DNA of 64,000 bases from Pseudomonas sp. dw_358 (GTDB lineage: Bacteria; Pseudomonadota; Gammaproteobacteria; Pseudomonadales; Pseudomonadaceae): positions 124,001-188,000 of the forward strand of contig NZ_JAAVUX010000001.1 in NCBI RefSeq assembly GCF_018449655.1, read 5' to 3'. The position numbers and the translations under genes are program-made. Every line of letters begins with the position of its first letter. Positions within the stretch are counted from its first letter, which is position 1. This document shows, in pieces, positions 37,420 to 52,589 of the stretch. The notes beneath the pieces are model-generated. The model saw only the letters and a program-made list of their open reading frames with translations, had not been told where the DNA came from and searched no databases.

Positions 37420-37454
37420 AAAAAACGCCGCGACAAGGTGAATCTGTCGCGGCG
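37420..37454 (-). terminator. Rho-independent terminator of secA
   Basis: CGCCGCGACA (37426-37435) and TGTCGCGGCG (37445-37454) pair perfectly around nine bases. On the minus strand the stem is followed by six T (complement of 37420-37425), 27 bases after the secA stop. Confidence 0.9.
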
Positions 37455-37480
37455 CTCGAACTCACTGTATCGCGCGTCGA

Positions 37481-40228
<2,748 letters not shown>

Positions 40229-40534
40229 ATCGGCAAGATCTTCCACACGTAGGGATGGAGGGCGGCCCCGTGAGTCGCCCGTGCAGCCCTTATGGCCGCA
40301 TGCGAACGAGCATTCTACCCGGAAACGATGGAGAGGAAAGTGGCGTTATTCCACGATGCTGGCACAGCGCTGTGACGGGGCTTTTTTACAATAAGGGCTT
40401 TTGCGCCAACTTCAAGCGCCGCGGGTCATAAGTTACCCCTTGATTTGTCCGGAAAAACGCCACCGAGCCGGGGATTCAGCGCTTTGCAGCAGATCTGTTA
40501 CGATGGCGTTTCTGTAACCTCCGGTATCTCGTCC
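40229..40534. other. secA/dciA divergent intergenic region
   Basis: About 306 bases between the starts. A perfect 12-bp palindrome CACAGCGCTGTG at 40363-40374 is followed nine bases later by six T, which as RNA could form a small hairpin; it faces the dciA gene. I could not find convincing -10/-35 pairs. No frame with a ribosome site is visible. Confidence 0.4.
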
Positions 40535-40990
40535 ATGGCCTATCGCCCTCTTCCCGCTCAGGCGCCCGCCGTCCTGCTGCGCGAAGCCAAGCCATTGAAG
40601 GCACTGTTCAGCCAGGCCCAGCGCCTCGCTCATTTGCAGCGCTTGCTCGAGAGTCAATTACAGCCCGCTGCGCGCCCCCATTGCCATGTCGCGTCCTGGC
40701 GCGAGGGCAGCTTGTTGCTGATCGTGACCGATGGTCATTGGGCGACGCGCTTGCGCTATCAGCAGAAGCGTCTGCAGCGTGATCTGCAGGCCCTCGAGGC
40801 CTTTGCCAGCCTGACCCGGATCCTGTTCAAGGTCCAGCCACCCCACACGCCCGCCATACCGGTTACCCGGGCCATAGACCTGTCGGCCCGCTCAGGGGAT
40901 AACATTCAGGCGACAGCCGAAGGGATTACCGACCCCAACCTGCGCGCCGCGCTGGAGCGGTTGGCCAGCCATGCCACGCGCAAGGGTTGA
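40535..40990 (+). CDS. dciA: DciA-type (DUF721) replicative helicase loader
   Basis: A 151-residue protein with the DUF721 domain (RLAHLQRLLESQLQPAARPHCHVASWREGSLLLIVTDGHWATRLRYQQKRLQRDL). DciA is the ancestral loader of DnaB helicase in bacteria that lack DnaC, and pseudomonads use it. The C-terminal tail (about 110-151) is probably disordered. ATG at 40535 gives MAYRPLPAQAPAVLLREAKPLKALF; the frame is open upstream but starts in the secA-side intergenic region. Confidence 0.87.
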   Translation: MAYRPLPAQAPAVLLREAKPLKALFSQAQRLAHLQRLLESQLQPAARPHCHVASWREGSLLLIVTDGHWATRLRYQQKRLQRDLQALEAFASLTRILFKVQPPHTPAIPVTRAIDLSARSGDNIQATAEGITDPNLRAALERLASHATRKG

Positions 40991-41092
40991 GCACGCATCG
41001 GTCAGAACTGGTAAATCTACGAGTTAACAGCCCTTGTTCGGGGTGATGTACTGACTTCGCAGTTCTCTTACCCAGACGCGAGGTGATCAACC

Positions 41093-41866
41093 ATGAACAT
41101 GGATATTTTCCTGCCTAAAGTCAGCCCTCCCCCCCGCCCCACCAAGCCCCAGCCTGGCGAAAGCGAGGTAGCGACCATGCTCGCGCGCCTGCATGAAGCC
41201 GGGATGAAGGAAGCCGAACTGGTGCCCGGCGTGGGTTTTGTCATCTCATCCTGCGGCATGCTGATCGGTTTTGACCGCGCCTCTGAAATCCAGCACCGGT
41301 TGAGCGAACTCAAGCGCGACAACCAGAGCCGAAGCTACATGTTCCCTATCGACTGGTTCGTGGCCACGCCTGCGGCGGCAGCGGATATAAAGGTATACGT
41401 GCCCCCGATGAATGCCGAATGGGACGCATTGATTCGCGAGGCCTTGAATGAATGGAACAATGCAGGCCCGGGCTCCGGCGTTCATCTGCGCTTCGTCCAG
41501 CAGCCGGCTGAAGCCGATACTGTCGTCACGCTGTACAGCCTCGATGACCGAAAGCTGGGTCATGCTGAAATACCTCGGGACGGCGTCATCGGTGTCGAGT
41601 TGTACATCAACGTTTTCTATGCGTCCGACTACCCTGCATCCATTTACAAGAACACGATCGTGCATGAAATGGGGCATGCCTTGGGTCTTGCCCATTCTGG
41701 CGGTGAAGACAACATCTTTGAACCTCCCGACCGGCACATCCCGGGCACCAGCCCGGACATCGACGAGAAGGCGGTCATGGCCAGCACGGTACACCCTTGG
41801 TATGGCTGGTCCGCAGACGAATTGATCGCCATTGCCTATCTGTTTCCCAAGCAGCCAGCGGAATGA
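41093..41866 (+). CDS. Zincin metalloprotease with HEXXHXXGXXH motif (metzincin-like)
   Basis: A 257-residue protein, strong ribosome site (GAGGTGATC) before the ATG. The zinc-binding motif is HEMGHALGLAH with ligands H191, H195, H201 and the catalytic E192, followed by a Met-turn-like VMAS at M229. This is a matrixin-like metzincin layout. No signal peptide: the N-terminus (MNMDIFLPKVSPPPRPTKPQPGES) is proline-rich and hydrophilic, followed by a small domain of unclear fold to about residue 95. The protein lies between dciA and lpxC, where I would expect an M23 peptidase gene in other pseudomonads (from memory). Function unknown; secretion by a non-Sec route, cytoplasmic action or an effector role are all possible. 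Confidence 0.85.
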   Translation: MNMDIFLPKVSPPPRPTKPQPGESEVATMLARLHEAGMKEAELVPGVGFVISSCGMLIGFDRASEIQHRLSELKRDNQSRSYMFPIDWFVATPAAAADIKVYVPPMNAEWDALIREALNEWNNAGPGSGVHLRFVQQPAEADTVVTLYSLDDRKLGHAEIPRDGVIGVELYINVFYASDYPASIYKNTIVHEMGHALGLAHSGGEDNIFEPPDRHIPGTSPDIDEKAVMASTVHPWYGWSADELIAIAYLFPKQPAE

Positions 41867-42043
41867 GGTTGACGGTCTTCTCCGACCCTACGGCAAGCAA
41901 GGGGCGATGCGGTTGTGTCTGCTGTGGCTGTGGTTTTTGATTGTCCGCGCCCTCAGCAGGCCGACTGAAGCAGCGCGGGAGTGGACAATCAAGATCACAA
42001 GCCAGCGCGGATCGTCGCGCCGATAGGGATATCGGCCATAAAA

Positions 42044-42065
42044 AAAACCGCCCGAAGGCGGTTTT
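42044..42065 (-). terminator. Terminator of lpxC
   Basis: AAAACCGCC and GGCGGTTTT pair perfectly around CGAA. On the minus strand, seven T follow the stem (complement of 42041-42047), about 35 bases after the lpxC stop. On the plus strand only four T follow, so it may also weakly stop the metalloprotease transcript. Confidence 0.85.
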
Positions 42066-42099
42066 AATCAAAACAGAACTAGAGAAGAAAGCTGTTCGC

Positions 42100-43011
42100 T
42101 TAACCGGCAGCAACCGGACGCATATACGAGATCGGCGCCAGACTGGCGTCCTCAAACGTCACCACTTCCCACGCATCCTTCTCGGACAGCAACTTGCGCA
42201 ACAGCTGGTTGTTCAGCCCGTGCCCCGACTTGTAGCCGCGGAACTCGCCGATCAGGCTGTTGCCCAGTTGGTAAAGATCACCAATGGCATCAAGAATCTT
42301 GTGTTTGACGAATTCGTCCTCATACCGCAGGCCGTCTTCGTTGACCACGCCGTCGACACCGACAACGATGGCGTTGTCGACGCTACCGCCCAGGGCACGG
42401 TTGTGCTTGCGCAGGTACTCCAGATCGCTCATGAACCCGAAGGTCCGTGCGCGGCTGACTTCCTTGACGAAAGACGTACTGGAAAAGTCGACGCTGGCCG
42501 ACTGGGTACGATCCTTGAAAACCGGATGATCGAAATCGATCTCGAAACTGACCTTGAACCCTTCGAAAGGCAGGAAGGTGGCGCGCTTGTCGCCCTCGGT
42601 CACTGTCACTTCACGCAGGATGCGGATGAATTTCTTGGCGGCGTCCTGTTCTTCCAGGCCAGCAGACTGAATCAGGAATACAAAGGGCCCGGCACTACCA
42701 TCCATGATCGGCACTTCGGACGCTGAGAGCTCGACGTAGGCGTTATCGATTCCCAGGCCAGCCATGGCCGAGAGCAAGTGCTCCACCGTATCCACCTTGG
42801 TGTCGCCATTGATCAGCGTGGTGGACATCGTGGTGGCGCCGACGTTTTCAGCACGTGCAGCAATCTGCACGACCGGGTCGAGGTCGACGCGACAGAACAC
42901 GATACCGGTATCCACGGGCGCGGGCTTGAGGGTCAGGTATACCTTCTCCCCGGAGTGCAGACCGACGCCTGTGGCACGGATGATATTCTTGAGGGTGCGT
43001 TGTTTAATCAT
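42100..43011 (-). CDS. lpxC: UDP-3-O-acyl-N-acetylglucosamine deacetylase
   Basis: Zinc enzyme of the committed step of lipid A synthesis. The 303-residue protein has the zinc ligands H78, H237 and D241 and the catalytic H264, at the same numbers as in P. aeruginosa LpxC ([33 protein letters not shown]). It is the last gene of the dcw block with 112 bases after ftsZ, so it may have its own promoter. A terminator follows. Confidence 0.98.
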   Translation of the reverse strand: MIKQRTLKNIIRATGVGLHSGEKVYLTLKPAPVDTGIVFCRVDLDPVVQIAARAENVGATTMSTTLINGDTKVDTVEHLLSAMAGLGIDNAYVELSASEVPIMDGSAGPFVFLIQSAGLEEQDAAKKFIRILREVTVTEGDKRATFLPFEGFKVSFEIDFDHPVFKDRTQSASVDFSSTSFVKEVSRARTFGFMSDLEYLRKHNRALGGSVDNAIVVGVDGVVNEDGLRYEDEFVKHKILDAIGDLYQLGNSLIGEFRGYKSGHGLNNQLLRKLLSEKDAWEVVTFEDASLAPISYMRPVAAG

Positions 43012-43123
43012 GGCATTGGCCGCTTCAGCGCAAATTGCGAACTGGTATCAACAAAGGCTGGCGATAATAGCAGACCAGACCTTTGCTGAACACCAATCAC
43101 CCTCATAGCCCTGATAAATTCCA

Positions 43124-44323
43124 TTAATCAGCCTGACGACGCAAGAAGGCCGGAATATCCAGGTAGTCCAGATCATCGTGCGGGTTCATCTTCGCCGCTG
43201 CAGCCGCACCGGCGTGAGCCTGGTTGCGCATCACGGTCGGACGGTCGAGATCGCGGTAGTTAGGCGAAGCCGATTCCTGGCGCGTCTGCTGCTGGGCGGC
43301 AGCCGATTGCTGGGAGGGGCTCTGCAAGGTGTTGTCGATGACCTTGTTGACCATCGGCTTCTCGATCTTGGCACCCAGACCGGTTGCCACCACGGTGACG
43401 TGCAACTCGTCACGCATGTCGGGATCGATCACGGTGCCGACCTTGACCATGGCGTGGTCGGAAGCGAAAGCTTCGATGATGCTGCCCACGTCGGAGTACT
43501 CGCCCAGGGACAAGTCAGGACCGGCGGTGATGTTCACCAGGATCCCTCGGGCGCCCTGCAGGTTGACGTCTTCGAGCAACGGGTTGCGGATGGCCGCTTC
43601 CGTGGCTTCACGTGCACGGTTCGGACCGCTGGCGCAACCAGTGCCCATCATCGCCATGCCCATCTCGCTCATCACGGTGCGCACGTCGGCGAAGTCGACG
43701 TTGATCATGCCCGGACGCTTGATGATGTCGGAGATACCGCGAACGGCACCGGCCAGGACATCGTCAGCCTTGGCGAAAGCCGACAGCAGGCTCGCGTCCT
43801 TGCCCAGGATGGTCAGCAGCTTCTCGTTGGGAATGGTGATCAACGAGTCGACGCTTTCGGAAAGCATGCGAATGCCTTCGTCGGCGATCTGCATGCGCTT
43901 GCGGCCTTCGAACGGGAACGGACGGGTCACGACCGCCACGGTCAGGATGCCCATTTCCTTGGCCACTTCAGCGATGATCGGCGCCGCACCAGTACCGGTA
44001 CCGCCACCCATGCCAGTGGTGATGAACACCATGTTGGTGCCTTGCAGCACTTCGGCGATGCGCTCGCGATCTTCCATGGCCGCCTGACGACCGACTTCAG
44101 GGTTGGCACCAGCACCCAGCCCCTTGGTCACACCCGTACCCAACTGCAGAATGGTGCGCGCACCAATGTTCTTCAGGGCTTGAGCATCGGTGTTGGCGCA
44201 GATGAATTCCACGCCTTCGATGTTGCTCTTGACCATATGGTTGACCGCGTTGCCGCCGCCACCGCCCACACCGATCACTTTGATGACCGGGCTTTGCGGG
44301 ATGTTGTCTACGAGTTCGAACAT
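43124..44323 (-). CDS. ftsZ: Cell division GTPase FtsZ
   Basis: Tubulin homologue that forms the division ring. The 399-residue protein has the N-terminal IKVIGVGGGGGNAVNHM, the tubulin signature GGGTGTG (106-112), the T7 loop NVDFADV and the C-terminal peptide LDYLDIPAFLRRQAD, which binds FtsA and ZipA. The linker (about 320-380) is rich in Gln and Ala. ATG at 44323 is preceded by GGAGAGGGA. Downstream of ftsA with 68 bases between. Confidence 0.99.
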   Translation of the reverse strand: MFELVDNIPQSPVIKVIGVGGGGGNAVNHMVKSNIEGVEFICANTDAQALKNIGARTILQLGTGVTKGLGAGANPEVGRQAAMEDRERIAEVLQGTNMVFITTGMGGGTGTGAAPIIAEVAKEMGILTVAVVTRPFPFEGRKRMQIADEGIRMLSESVDSLITIPNEKLLTILGKDASLLSAFAKADDVLAGAVRGISDIIKRPGMINVDFADVRTVMSEMGMAMMGTGCASGPNRAREATEAAIRNPLLEDVNLQGARGILVNITAGPDLSLGEYSDVGSIIEAFASDHAMVKVGTVIDPDMRDELHVTVVATGLGAKIEKPMVNKVIDNTLQSPSQQSAAAQQQTRQESASPNYRDLDRPTVMRNQAHAGAAAAAKMNPHDDLDYLDIPAFLRRQAD

Positions 44324-44391
44324 GTTCCCTCTCCTTTCATTCTCTAGTTTTGTGCGCCTACCGCTACTGCTTTTTGAAACTGTCTTGAAGC

Positions 44392-45660
44392 TTAGAAATT
44401 GCCCTGGACCCAACGTTTGATGCGCTCCAGTACCGGAGCCTTGGGTTCGTCGCTGCCATAACTGCTGGTCTCGCGGTTATGGCTGATACCGCTCAGGGAC
44501 AGGCCGTCGGACTGCTTCTGCAGGCCGTACATCAACAGCCCTACCCCCGTTGAATAGATCGGGTTGCGCACCACGTCGGACAGGCCGCGCACGGTGTGCG
44601 GGACGCCCAGGCGTACAGGCATGTGGAAGATTTCCTCGGCCAGTTCGACCGCACCTTCCATCTTCGCCGTACCACCGGTCAGCACGATGCCGGCCGGGAT
44701 CAAGTCCTCGTAACCGCTACGACGCAACTCTGCCTGAATCAGCGTGAACAGTTCGTCATAGCGTGGCTCCACCACCTCGGCCAAGGCCTGGCGGGACAGC
44801 TCGCGGGGCGGACGATCACCCACGCTCGGGACCTTGATGGTCTCGCCGGCACCGGCCAGTTTGGCCAGGGCACAGGCGTAACGGATCTTGATCTCTTCGG
44901 CGTATTGGGTCGGCGTACGCAGGGCCATGGCGATGTCGTTGGTGACCTGATCGCCCGCGATCGGGATCACCGCCGTGTGACGAATCGCGCCTTCGGTGAA
45001 GATAGCGATGTCGGTGGTACCGCCGCCGATGTCCACCAGGCAGACGCCCAGCTCTTTCTCGTCGTCGGTCAGCACCGAATACGCGGAAGCCAGTTGCTCG
45101 AGGATGATGTCGTCGATTTCCAGGCCGCAACGGCGTACGCACTTCTCGATGTTCTGCGCCGCATTGACCGCGCAGGTCACCACGTGGACCTTGGCTTCCA
45201 GGCGTACGCCCGACATACCCAGCGGCTCGCGCACGCCTTCCTGGTTATCGATCACGTAGTCCTGGGGCAACGTGTGCAGCACCCGCTGATCAGCCGGGAT
45301 CGCGACAGCCTGGGCGGCGTCGAGCACGCGTTCCAGGTCGGCCATGCTCACTTCACGGTCGCGAATGGCGACGATGCCGTGGGAGTTCAGGCTGCGGATA
45401 TGATTGCCGGCCACCCCGACGAACGCCGAGTGGATGCGGCAGCCGGCCATCAACTGGGCTTCCTCCACGGCGCGCTGGATCGACTGCACCGTGGATTCGA
45501 TGTTCACCACCACGCCTTTTTTCAGGCCGCGGGAGGGATAGGTACCGATACCGACGATATCCAGCGTGCCGTCGGCCGCGACTTCGCCTACCAGCGCCAC
45601 CACCTTGGAGGTGCCGATATCCAGACCGACGATCATTTTGCCGCTTTGCACGTTTGCCAT
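44392..45660 (-). CDS. ftsA: Actin-like division protein FtsA
   Basis: Membrane-associated actin-family ATPase that anchors FtsZ. The 422-residue protein has phosphate-1 loop VGLDIGTSKVVALVGEV, phosphate-2 VDIGGGTTDIAIF, adenosine loop VLTGGTAKMEG, and the C-terminal amphipathic helix ERIKRWVQGNF that docks at the membrane. Follows ftsQ by 17 bases. Confidence 0.98.
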   Translation of the reverse strand: MANVQSGKMIVGLDIGTSKVVALVGEVAADGTLDIVGIGTYPSRGLKKGVVVNIESTVQSIQRAVEEAQLMAGCRIHSAFVGVAGNHIRSLNSHGIVAIRDREVSMADLERVLDAAQAVAIPADQRVLHTLPQDYVIDNQEGVREPLGMSGVRLEAKVHVVTCAVNAAQNIEKCVRRCGLEIDDIILEQLASAYSVLTDDEKELGVCLVDIGGGTTDIAIFTEGAIRHTAVIPIAGDQVTNDIAMALRTPTQYAEEIKIRYACALAKLAGAGETIKVPSVGDRPPRELSRQALAEVVEPRYDELFTLIQAELRRSGYEDLIPAGIVLTGGTAKMEGAVELAEEIFHMPVRLGVPHTVRGLSDVVRNPIYSTGVGLLMYGLQKQSDGLSLSGISHNRETSSYGSDEPKAPVLERIKRWVQGNF

Positions 45661-45677
45661 TGGGGTCCTGCCTCTTC

Positions 45678-46541
45678 TTAATTCTTCGCGACGGCGGGTT
45701 TTTCCGCTGCCGCCTGGGGATCACGCCAACCCACGGCCAAGCCGTTGGAGTAGCGCAGATCGACCCGCGCGATATTCGTGATCTGGTCTTTCAAGGTCTT
45801 GTCATAGATGGCGATAAAGCGGCGCATCTTCGCCACCAGGTCATCCCGACCCAGCAGCAATTCGATCCCCGGGCCCGTACTGCTTGCCCCGGTGGTCAGG
45901 AACCAGCTGCCACGCTCGCGCAGTTCCAGCCGCGCGATGGAAAAACCCAGGGGCCGCAACATCTGGCTGAGTACCTGGTACTGCTGCATCACTTGCTGCT
46001 GCGCCCGCTGAGGGCCGACCAGCTGCGGCAGATGGTCGTAGTTGGCCAGCTCTCGCGGCGCAAACGCTTCGCCCTGGTTGTTGAGCAGCGCCTCGGTACC
46101 CCAACGGGCGACGGGCAGCTGTTCTTCCAGGCGAATCACCACCTGGTCAGGCCACACACGCCGCACCTCGGCGTGGGCAATCCATGGCATGGTCTCCAGG
46201 TCCGAACGCATGGACGTCAGGTCGATGGTGAAGAACCGTGCGTTCAGGTACGGCGCAATGCGCTGTTGAACGGCCTGCTGGCTGATGTAGCTGAGGTCAC
46301 CCTGGATCGCCACGTGGGCAATCGGCCGGTCGGCATAAGGCAGCGCATATTGCGCGCCTTCATAGGTGCCCAGCCCCAACACAACCAGAGCGGCCGGCCA
46401 CAGCAACAGTTTGAGAAAGCCGAAGTTGGCCTTTGGCAGGCGCAACGGTTCTTTGTCCACCATTCGACTGGCACCACGGGGCACCGGCTTGTTACGGCCG
46501 ACGGCAGGTGATGACTGATGACGAATCGATGCGCCTCGCAT
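45678..46541 (-). CDS. ftsQ: Division protein FtsQ
   Basis: Bitopic protein linking the cytoplasmic ring to FtsL/FtsB and septal synthesis. The 287-residue protein has a ~45-residue cytoplasmic tail, a membrane segment ([21 protein letters not shown], near 44-64), a POTRA domain ([27 protein letters not shown]) and the beta domain with [19 protein letters not shown]. Start MRGASIRHQ at 46541; upstream in-frame codons overlap ddlB. It begins four bases after ddlB. Confidence 0.95.
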   Translation of the reverse strand: MRGASIRHQSSPAVGRNKPVPRGASRMVDKEPLRLPKANFGFLKLLLWPAALVVLGLGTYEGAQYALPYADRPIAHVAIQGDLSYISQQAVQQRIAPYLNARFFTIDLTSMRSDLETMPWIAHAEVRRVWPDQVVIRLEEQLPVARWGTEALLNNQGEAFAPRELANYDHLPQLVGPQRAQQQVMQQYQVLSQMLRPLGFSIARLELRERGSWFLTTGASSTGPGIELLLGRDDLVAKMRRFIAIYDKTLKDQITNIARVDLRYSNGLAVGWRDPQAAAEKPAVAKN

Positions 46542-46545
46542 GGGT

Positions 46546-48966
<2,421 letters not shown>

Positions 48967-48974
<8 letters not shown>

Positions 48975-50037
48975 GGGCCACCTCCAGGCAGACTTCGACC
49001 ACACTGCGGGTGGCGTCGGGTTTGGCCAGGCGGCGTGCGGTGCTCGCCATGGAGTCGAGTTTCTCGGGTTGCATCAAAACCTCTTTCAGGCGATCGGCGA
49101 GTTGCGCCGCTCCCGTTGTTGCTTGTGGCATCAGGAAGGCAGCGCCTTCACGGGCCAGATAATCGGCGTTATGGGTCTGGTGATCGTCGATGGCGTGGGG
49201 CAACGGCACCAGCAAGGACGGCAGACCGGCGGCTGCCAGCTCGCTGACGGTCAGAGCGCCTGCGCGGCAGACCACCAGGTCGGCCCAGCCGTAGGCCTGG
49301 GCCATGTCCTTGATGAAAGGCGCCACCTGCGCCTCGATCCCCACGTCGCGATAACGCTGTGCGGTGATCTCGTCATGCAACTTGCCGGCCTGATGAAACA
49401 CCTCGGGGCGCCACTCTTCGGGCACCTGCACCAAGGCTTGCGGCAAGAGCTTGTTCAGCGGCTCGGCACCGAGGCTGCCGCCCAGCACCAGCAGCCGCGA
49501 CTTGCGCCCGGCGCGAGCCTGACGCGGCGTTTCCAGGAACAGTTCGCTGCGCACCGGGTTGCCGGTGGTACGGCGCTTGGCCGAAGGGCCGAAGGTGTCG
49601 GGGAAAGCTTCGCAGACCCGGCTGGCGAACGGCACCAGCAACCGATTGGCGGTACCAGCGATGGCATTCTGCTCGTGGACGATCACTGGCACGCCGGACA
49701 GGCGCGCCGCCAGACCGCCGGGGCCGGTCACGTAACCACCGAAACCGACGACGCAGACCGGCTTGAGCTGACGGATGATATGCCGCGCCTGCCACACCGC
49801 CTTGAGGATCACGAACGGCGCCTTGAGCAGCGACAGTTTGCTCTTGCCGCGCACACCGGTGACGTTGATCAGGTGCAGGGGCAGGCCCGCGCCCGGTACC
49901 AGCTCGTTCTCGATGCCACGGGGGGTTCCCAGCCAATGCACGCTGAAGCCTCGCGCCTGGAACTCGCGGGCACAGGCCAGCGCCGGAAACACGTGGCCGC
50001 CGGTACCGCCCGCCATGATCAGGACATTACCTGCCAC
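48967..50037 (-). CDS. murG: Lipid II synthase MurG
   Basis: Adds GlcNAc to lipid I at the membrane. The 356-residue GT-B enzyme has the glycine-rich loop GGTGGHVFP (10-18), [11 protein letters not shown] and [14 protein letters not shown] for the lipid acceptor, and [10 protein letters not shown] plus the C-terminal UDP-GlcNAc motif [34 protein letters not shown] chose GTG at 50037: AGGAGG sits seven to eight bases upstream and relatives start just before [11 protein letters not shown]. It starts 11 bases inside ftsW. Confidence 0.97.
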
Positions 50038-51241
50038 GGGGAGCCTCCTCGGCGAAATCGCTCTCTTTGAAGTCTGCTTCTTCACTGCCCAGCGCGGCGC
50101 GGCTTTCCCACTCGATGCGCAGCAGCAGGCCCAGACAGGCGCAGCAGATCACCAGCGAGCTACCGCCATAGCTGAGGAATGGCAACGTCAGTCCCTTGGT
50201 CGGCAACAGCCCGACGTTAACGCCGATATTGATCAGAAATTGACCAATCCACAGAAACGACAAACCGTAGGCGACGTAGGCGGCAAAGAATTGCTTGGCC
50301 TTCTCTGCCCACAGGCCGATGTACATGCCGCGAATACAGACAAACACGAACAGCGCTACCGTGCACAGCGAACCGACCACGCCCAGCTCTTCAGCCAGTA
50401 CCGAGAACACGAAGTCGGTGTGCGCTTCCGGCAGGTAGAACTGTTTCTGCACGCTGTTGCCCAGCCCCACGCCCAGCCACTGGCCGCGACCGAAGGCGAT
50501 CAACGCCTGGGTCAACTGGTAGCCGGAACCGAACTGGTCTGCCCAGGGGTCGGTAAAGGTGATCAAGCGCGCCATCCGGTAGGGCTGGGCTTGAACCAGC
50601 AGGAACACGGCGCCAACCGCCAGCACCACCATCAAGCCGAAACGGAACAGCCCGACGCCGCCAAGGAACAGCATGGCAGCCGCCGCGCCCATCATCACCA
50701 CGGTGGCGCCGAAGTCCGGCTCCATCAGCAGCAGGAAGGCCATGGGGAGCAACACCACAAACGGCTTGAAGAAGCCCATCCAGGTTTCGCGCACCTCGGT
50801 CTGCCGACGAATCAGATAGCCAGCCAGAAAGATCACCACGAACACCTTGGCGATTTCCGAGGGCTGCACGTTGAAGAAGCTGAAGCCGATCCAGCGCATC
50901 GAGCCGTTGACCTCGCGGCCCACCCCCGGCACCAGCACCGCCACCAACAGGCCGAAGGCCCCCATCAGCATCCACCAGCCCAGGCGCTGCCAGGTGGCCA
51001 CCGGAATCATCAGGGTCACGCCACAGGCGCCGATGCCCAGCACCAGGTAGATCAGGTGACGGGTCATCATGTACAGCGAGTTGCCGGACTGGGCTGCAGC
51101 CACTTCGGACGACGCCGAGGTGATCATCACGAGGCCCAGGCCGAGCAGTGCCAGACAGCCGGCCAGCATCGGGAAATCCACATCGATCCCGCGCCCGCTG
51201 ATCAGCGGCGACGGGTAAGGCTTGATCACGCCCAAAATCAT
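50027..51241 (-). CDS. ftsW: Septal peptidoglycan polymerase FtsW
   Basis: SEDS glycosyltransferase of the divisome, partner of FtsI. The 404-residue protein has about ten membrane segments; LLMEPDFGATVVMMGAAAAMLF and KGLTLPFLSYGGSSLVICCACLGLLLRI are the SEDS signatures. The catalytic Asp lies in the LMEPDFG segment. ATG at 51241 overlaps the murD stop by four bases (ATGA). Confidence 0.97.
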   Translation of the reverse strand: MILGVIKPYPSPLISGRGIDVDFPMLAGCLALLGLGLVMITSASSEVAAAQSGNSLYMMTRHLIYLVLGIGACGVTLMIPVATWQRLGWWMLMGAFGLLVAVLVPGVGREVNGSMRWIGFSFFNVQPSEIAKVFVVIFLAGYLIRRQTEVRETWMGFFKPFVVLLPMAFLLLMEPDFGATVVMMGAAAAMLFLGGVGLFRFGLMVVLAVGAVFLLVQAQPYRMARLITFTDPWADQFGSGYQLTQALIAFGRGQWLGVGLGNSVQKQFYLPEAHTDFVFSVLAEELGVVGSLCTVALFVFVCIRGMYIGLWAEKAKQFFAAYVAYGLSFLWIGQFLINIGVNVGLLPTKGLTLPFLSYGGSSLVICCACLGLLLRIEWESRAALGSEEADFKESDFAEEAPRGR

Positions 51242-52584
51242 GACAGAGCCTCCACGGCCTGGGCGAACAGGCGCCCACGCTCTTCGTAATTCTTGAACAT
51301 GTCGAGGCTCGCGCAGGCCGGCGACAGCAAGACGGCATCGCCCGGCTGAGCCAGCTCGGCGCAACGGGCCACGGCTTCATCGAGGGTGCTCACTCTGACC
51401 TGCTGCACGCTGTCGCCGACGATGGCGGCGATGAGCTCGGCGTCGCGGCCCAGCAGCACGACGGCCCGGCAATGGACGGCAATGGGCCCGCGCAGGCCAC
51501 TGAAATCCGCGCCCTTGCCGTCACCGCCAGCCACCAGCACCAGCTTGCCAGCGATGTCGGCGCCCAGGCCTTCGATGGCCGCCAGGGCCGCACCGACGTT
51601 GGTGGCCTTGGAATCGTCGTACCAGCTCGTGCCGTTGATTTCCCGCAGCCACTGGCAGCGGTGCTTGAGCCCAGCGAACGTGCGCAAGGTCGCCAGCATC
51701 GGCTCGAACGGCAGACCGACGGCATGGCCCAAGGCCAACGCTGCCAGGGCATTGGCCTGGTTATGGGCGCCCCGGATCTTCAGCTCGCGCACGGGCATCA
51801 GATCCTGGAACTCGAACGCCAGGTATTTCTCGCCATTTTCTTCGCGCAGGCCGAAGCCCTTGAAGTCAGGTTTGTTCAGGCCAAAGGTCCAGAACGGCAA
51901 GCCTTCGCCCCACAAGGGACGGCTGAGGGCGTCATGGCGGTTGTAGACCACCTGCCGCGCACCGCGAAAAATCCGGTGCTTGGCCAGGTGATAGGCCGGC
52001 AGGCCACTGTAGCGATCCATGTGGTCTTCACTGACGTTCAGCACGGTGGCCACTTCGGCGTTGAGCGCATCGGTGGTTTCCAGTTGAAAGCTCGACAGCT
52101 CCACCACGTATAGCTCGACGTCGTCACTCAACAGGTCCAAGGCTGGCTCGCCTAGATTGCCACCCACGGCGACGCGCTTGCCCGCTGCGGCGGCCATCTG
52201 GCCGACCAGGGTGGTCACCGTGCTTTTCGCGTTGGAGCCGGTGATCGCCACGATGGGCGCCTTGGCGTGGCGGGCGAACAGATCGACATCACCGGACATC
52301 TTCACGCCCCGTGCCGCCGCTTGCTGCAATGCCGGAGTGGCCAAGGCCAGACCTGGGCTGACATACAGTTCGTCGGCGCGGCAGAGAAATTCCACGTCCA
52401 GCTCGCCGCAACGCACTTCCACCTGTGGGAAGTCACGTTGCAGGGTCGCCAGTTCGGGCGGATTCGGCCGAGTGTCAGCCACAGCAAAAGCCACGCCCCG
52501 GCGCGCCAGGAAGCGCACCAGGGACATACCGCTCTTGCCGAGGCCGACAATGATGCGGAAGTGGTCAGAAGCAATAAGAGACAC
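51238..52584 (-). CDS. murD: UDP-N-acetylmuramoylalanine-D-glutamate ligase
   Basis: Adds D-Glu to UDP-MurNAc-L-Ala. The 448-residue protein shows FRIIVGLGKSGMSLVRFLARRG (uridine side), the ATP loop ITGSNAKSTVTTLVGQMA (Pseudomonas-type SNAKS rather than the common TNGKS), DDSKATNVGAALAAIEG and LLSPACASLDMFKNYEERG. It overlaps ftsW by four bases and follows mraY by five. Confidence 0.98.
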   Translation of the reverse strand: MSLIASDHFRIIVGLGKSGMSLVRFLARRGVAFAVADTRPNPPELATLQRDFPQVEVRCGELDVEFLCRADELYVSPGLALATPALQQAAARGVKMSGDVDLFARHAKAPIVAITGSNAKSTVTTLVGQMAAAAGKRVAVGGNLGEPALDLLSDDVELYVVELSSFQLETTDALNAEVATVLNVSEDHMDRYSGLPAYHLAKHRIFRGARQVVYNRHDALSRPLWGEGLPFWTFGLNKPDFKGFGLREENGEKYLAFEFQDLMPVRELKIRGAHNQANALAALALGHAVGLPFEPMLATLRTFAGLKHRCQWLREINGTSWYDDSKATNVGAALAAIEGLGADIAGKLVLVAGGDGKGADFSGLRGPIAVHCRAVVLLGRDAELIAAIVGDSVQQVRVSTLDEAVARCAELAQPGDAVLLSPACASLDMFKNYEERGRLFAQAVEALS

Positions 52585-52589
52585 TCGTT

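Noticed and set aside
40363..40386. CACAGCGCTGTG palindrome plus T6 as a terminator
   Set aside because: Nine bases separate stem and T-run and no gene ends upstream on that strand; mentioned only as intergenic structure.
42241..42529. Possible second gene opposite lpxC
   Set aside because: Antisense to the catalytic core of LpxC; no start signal.
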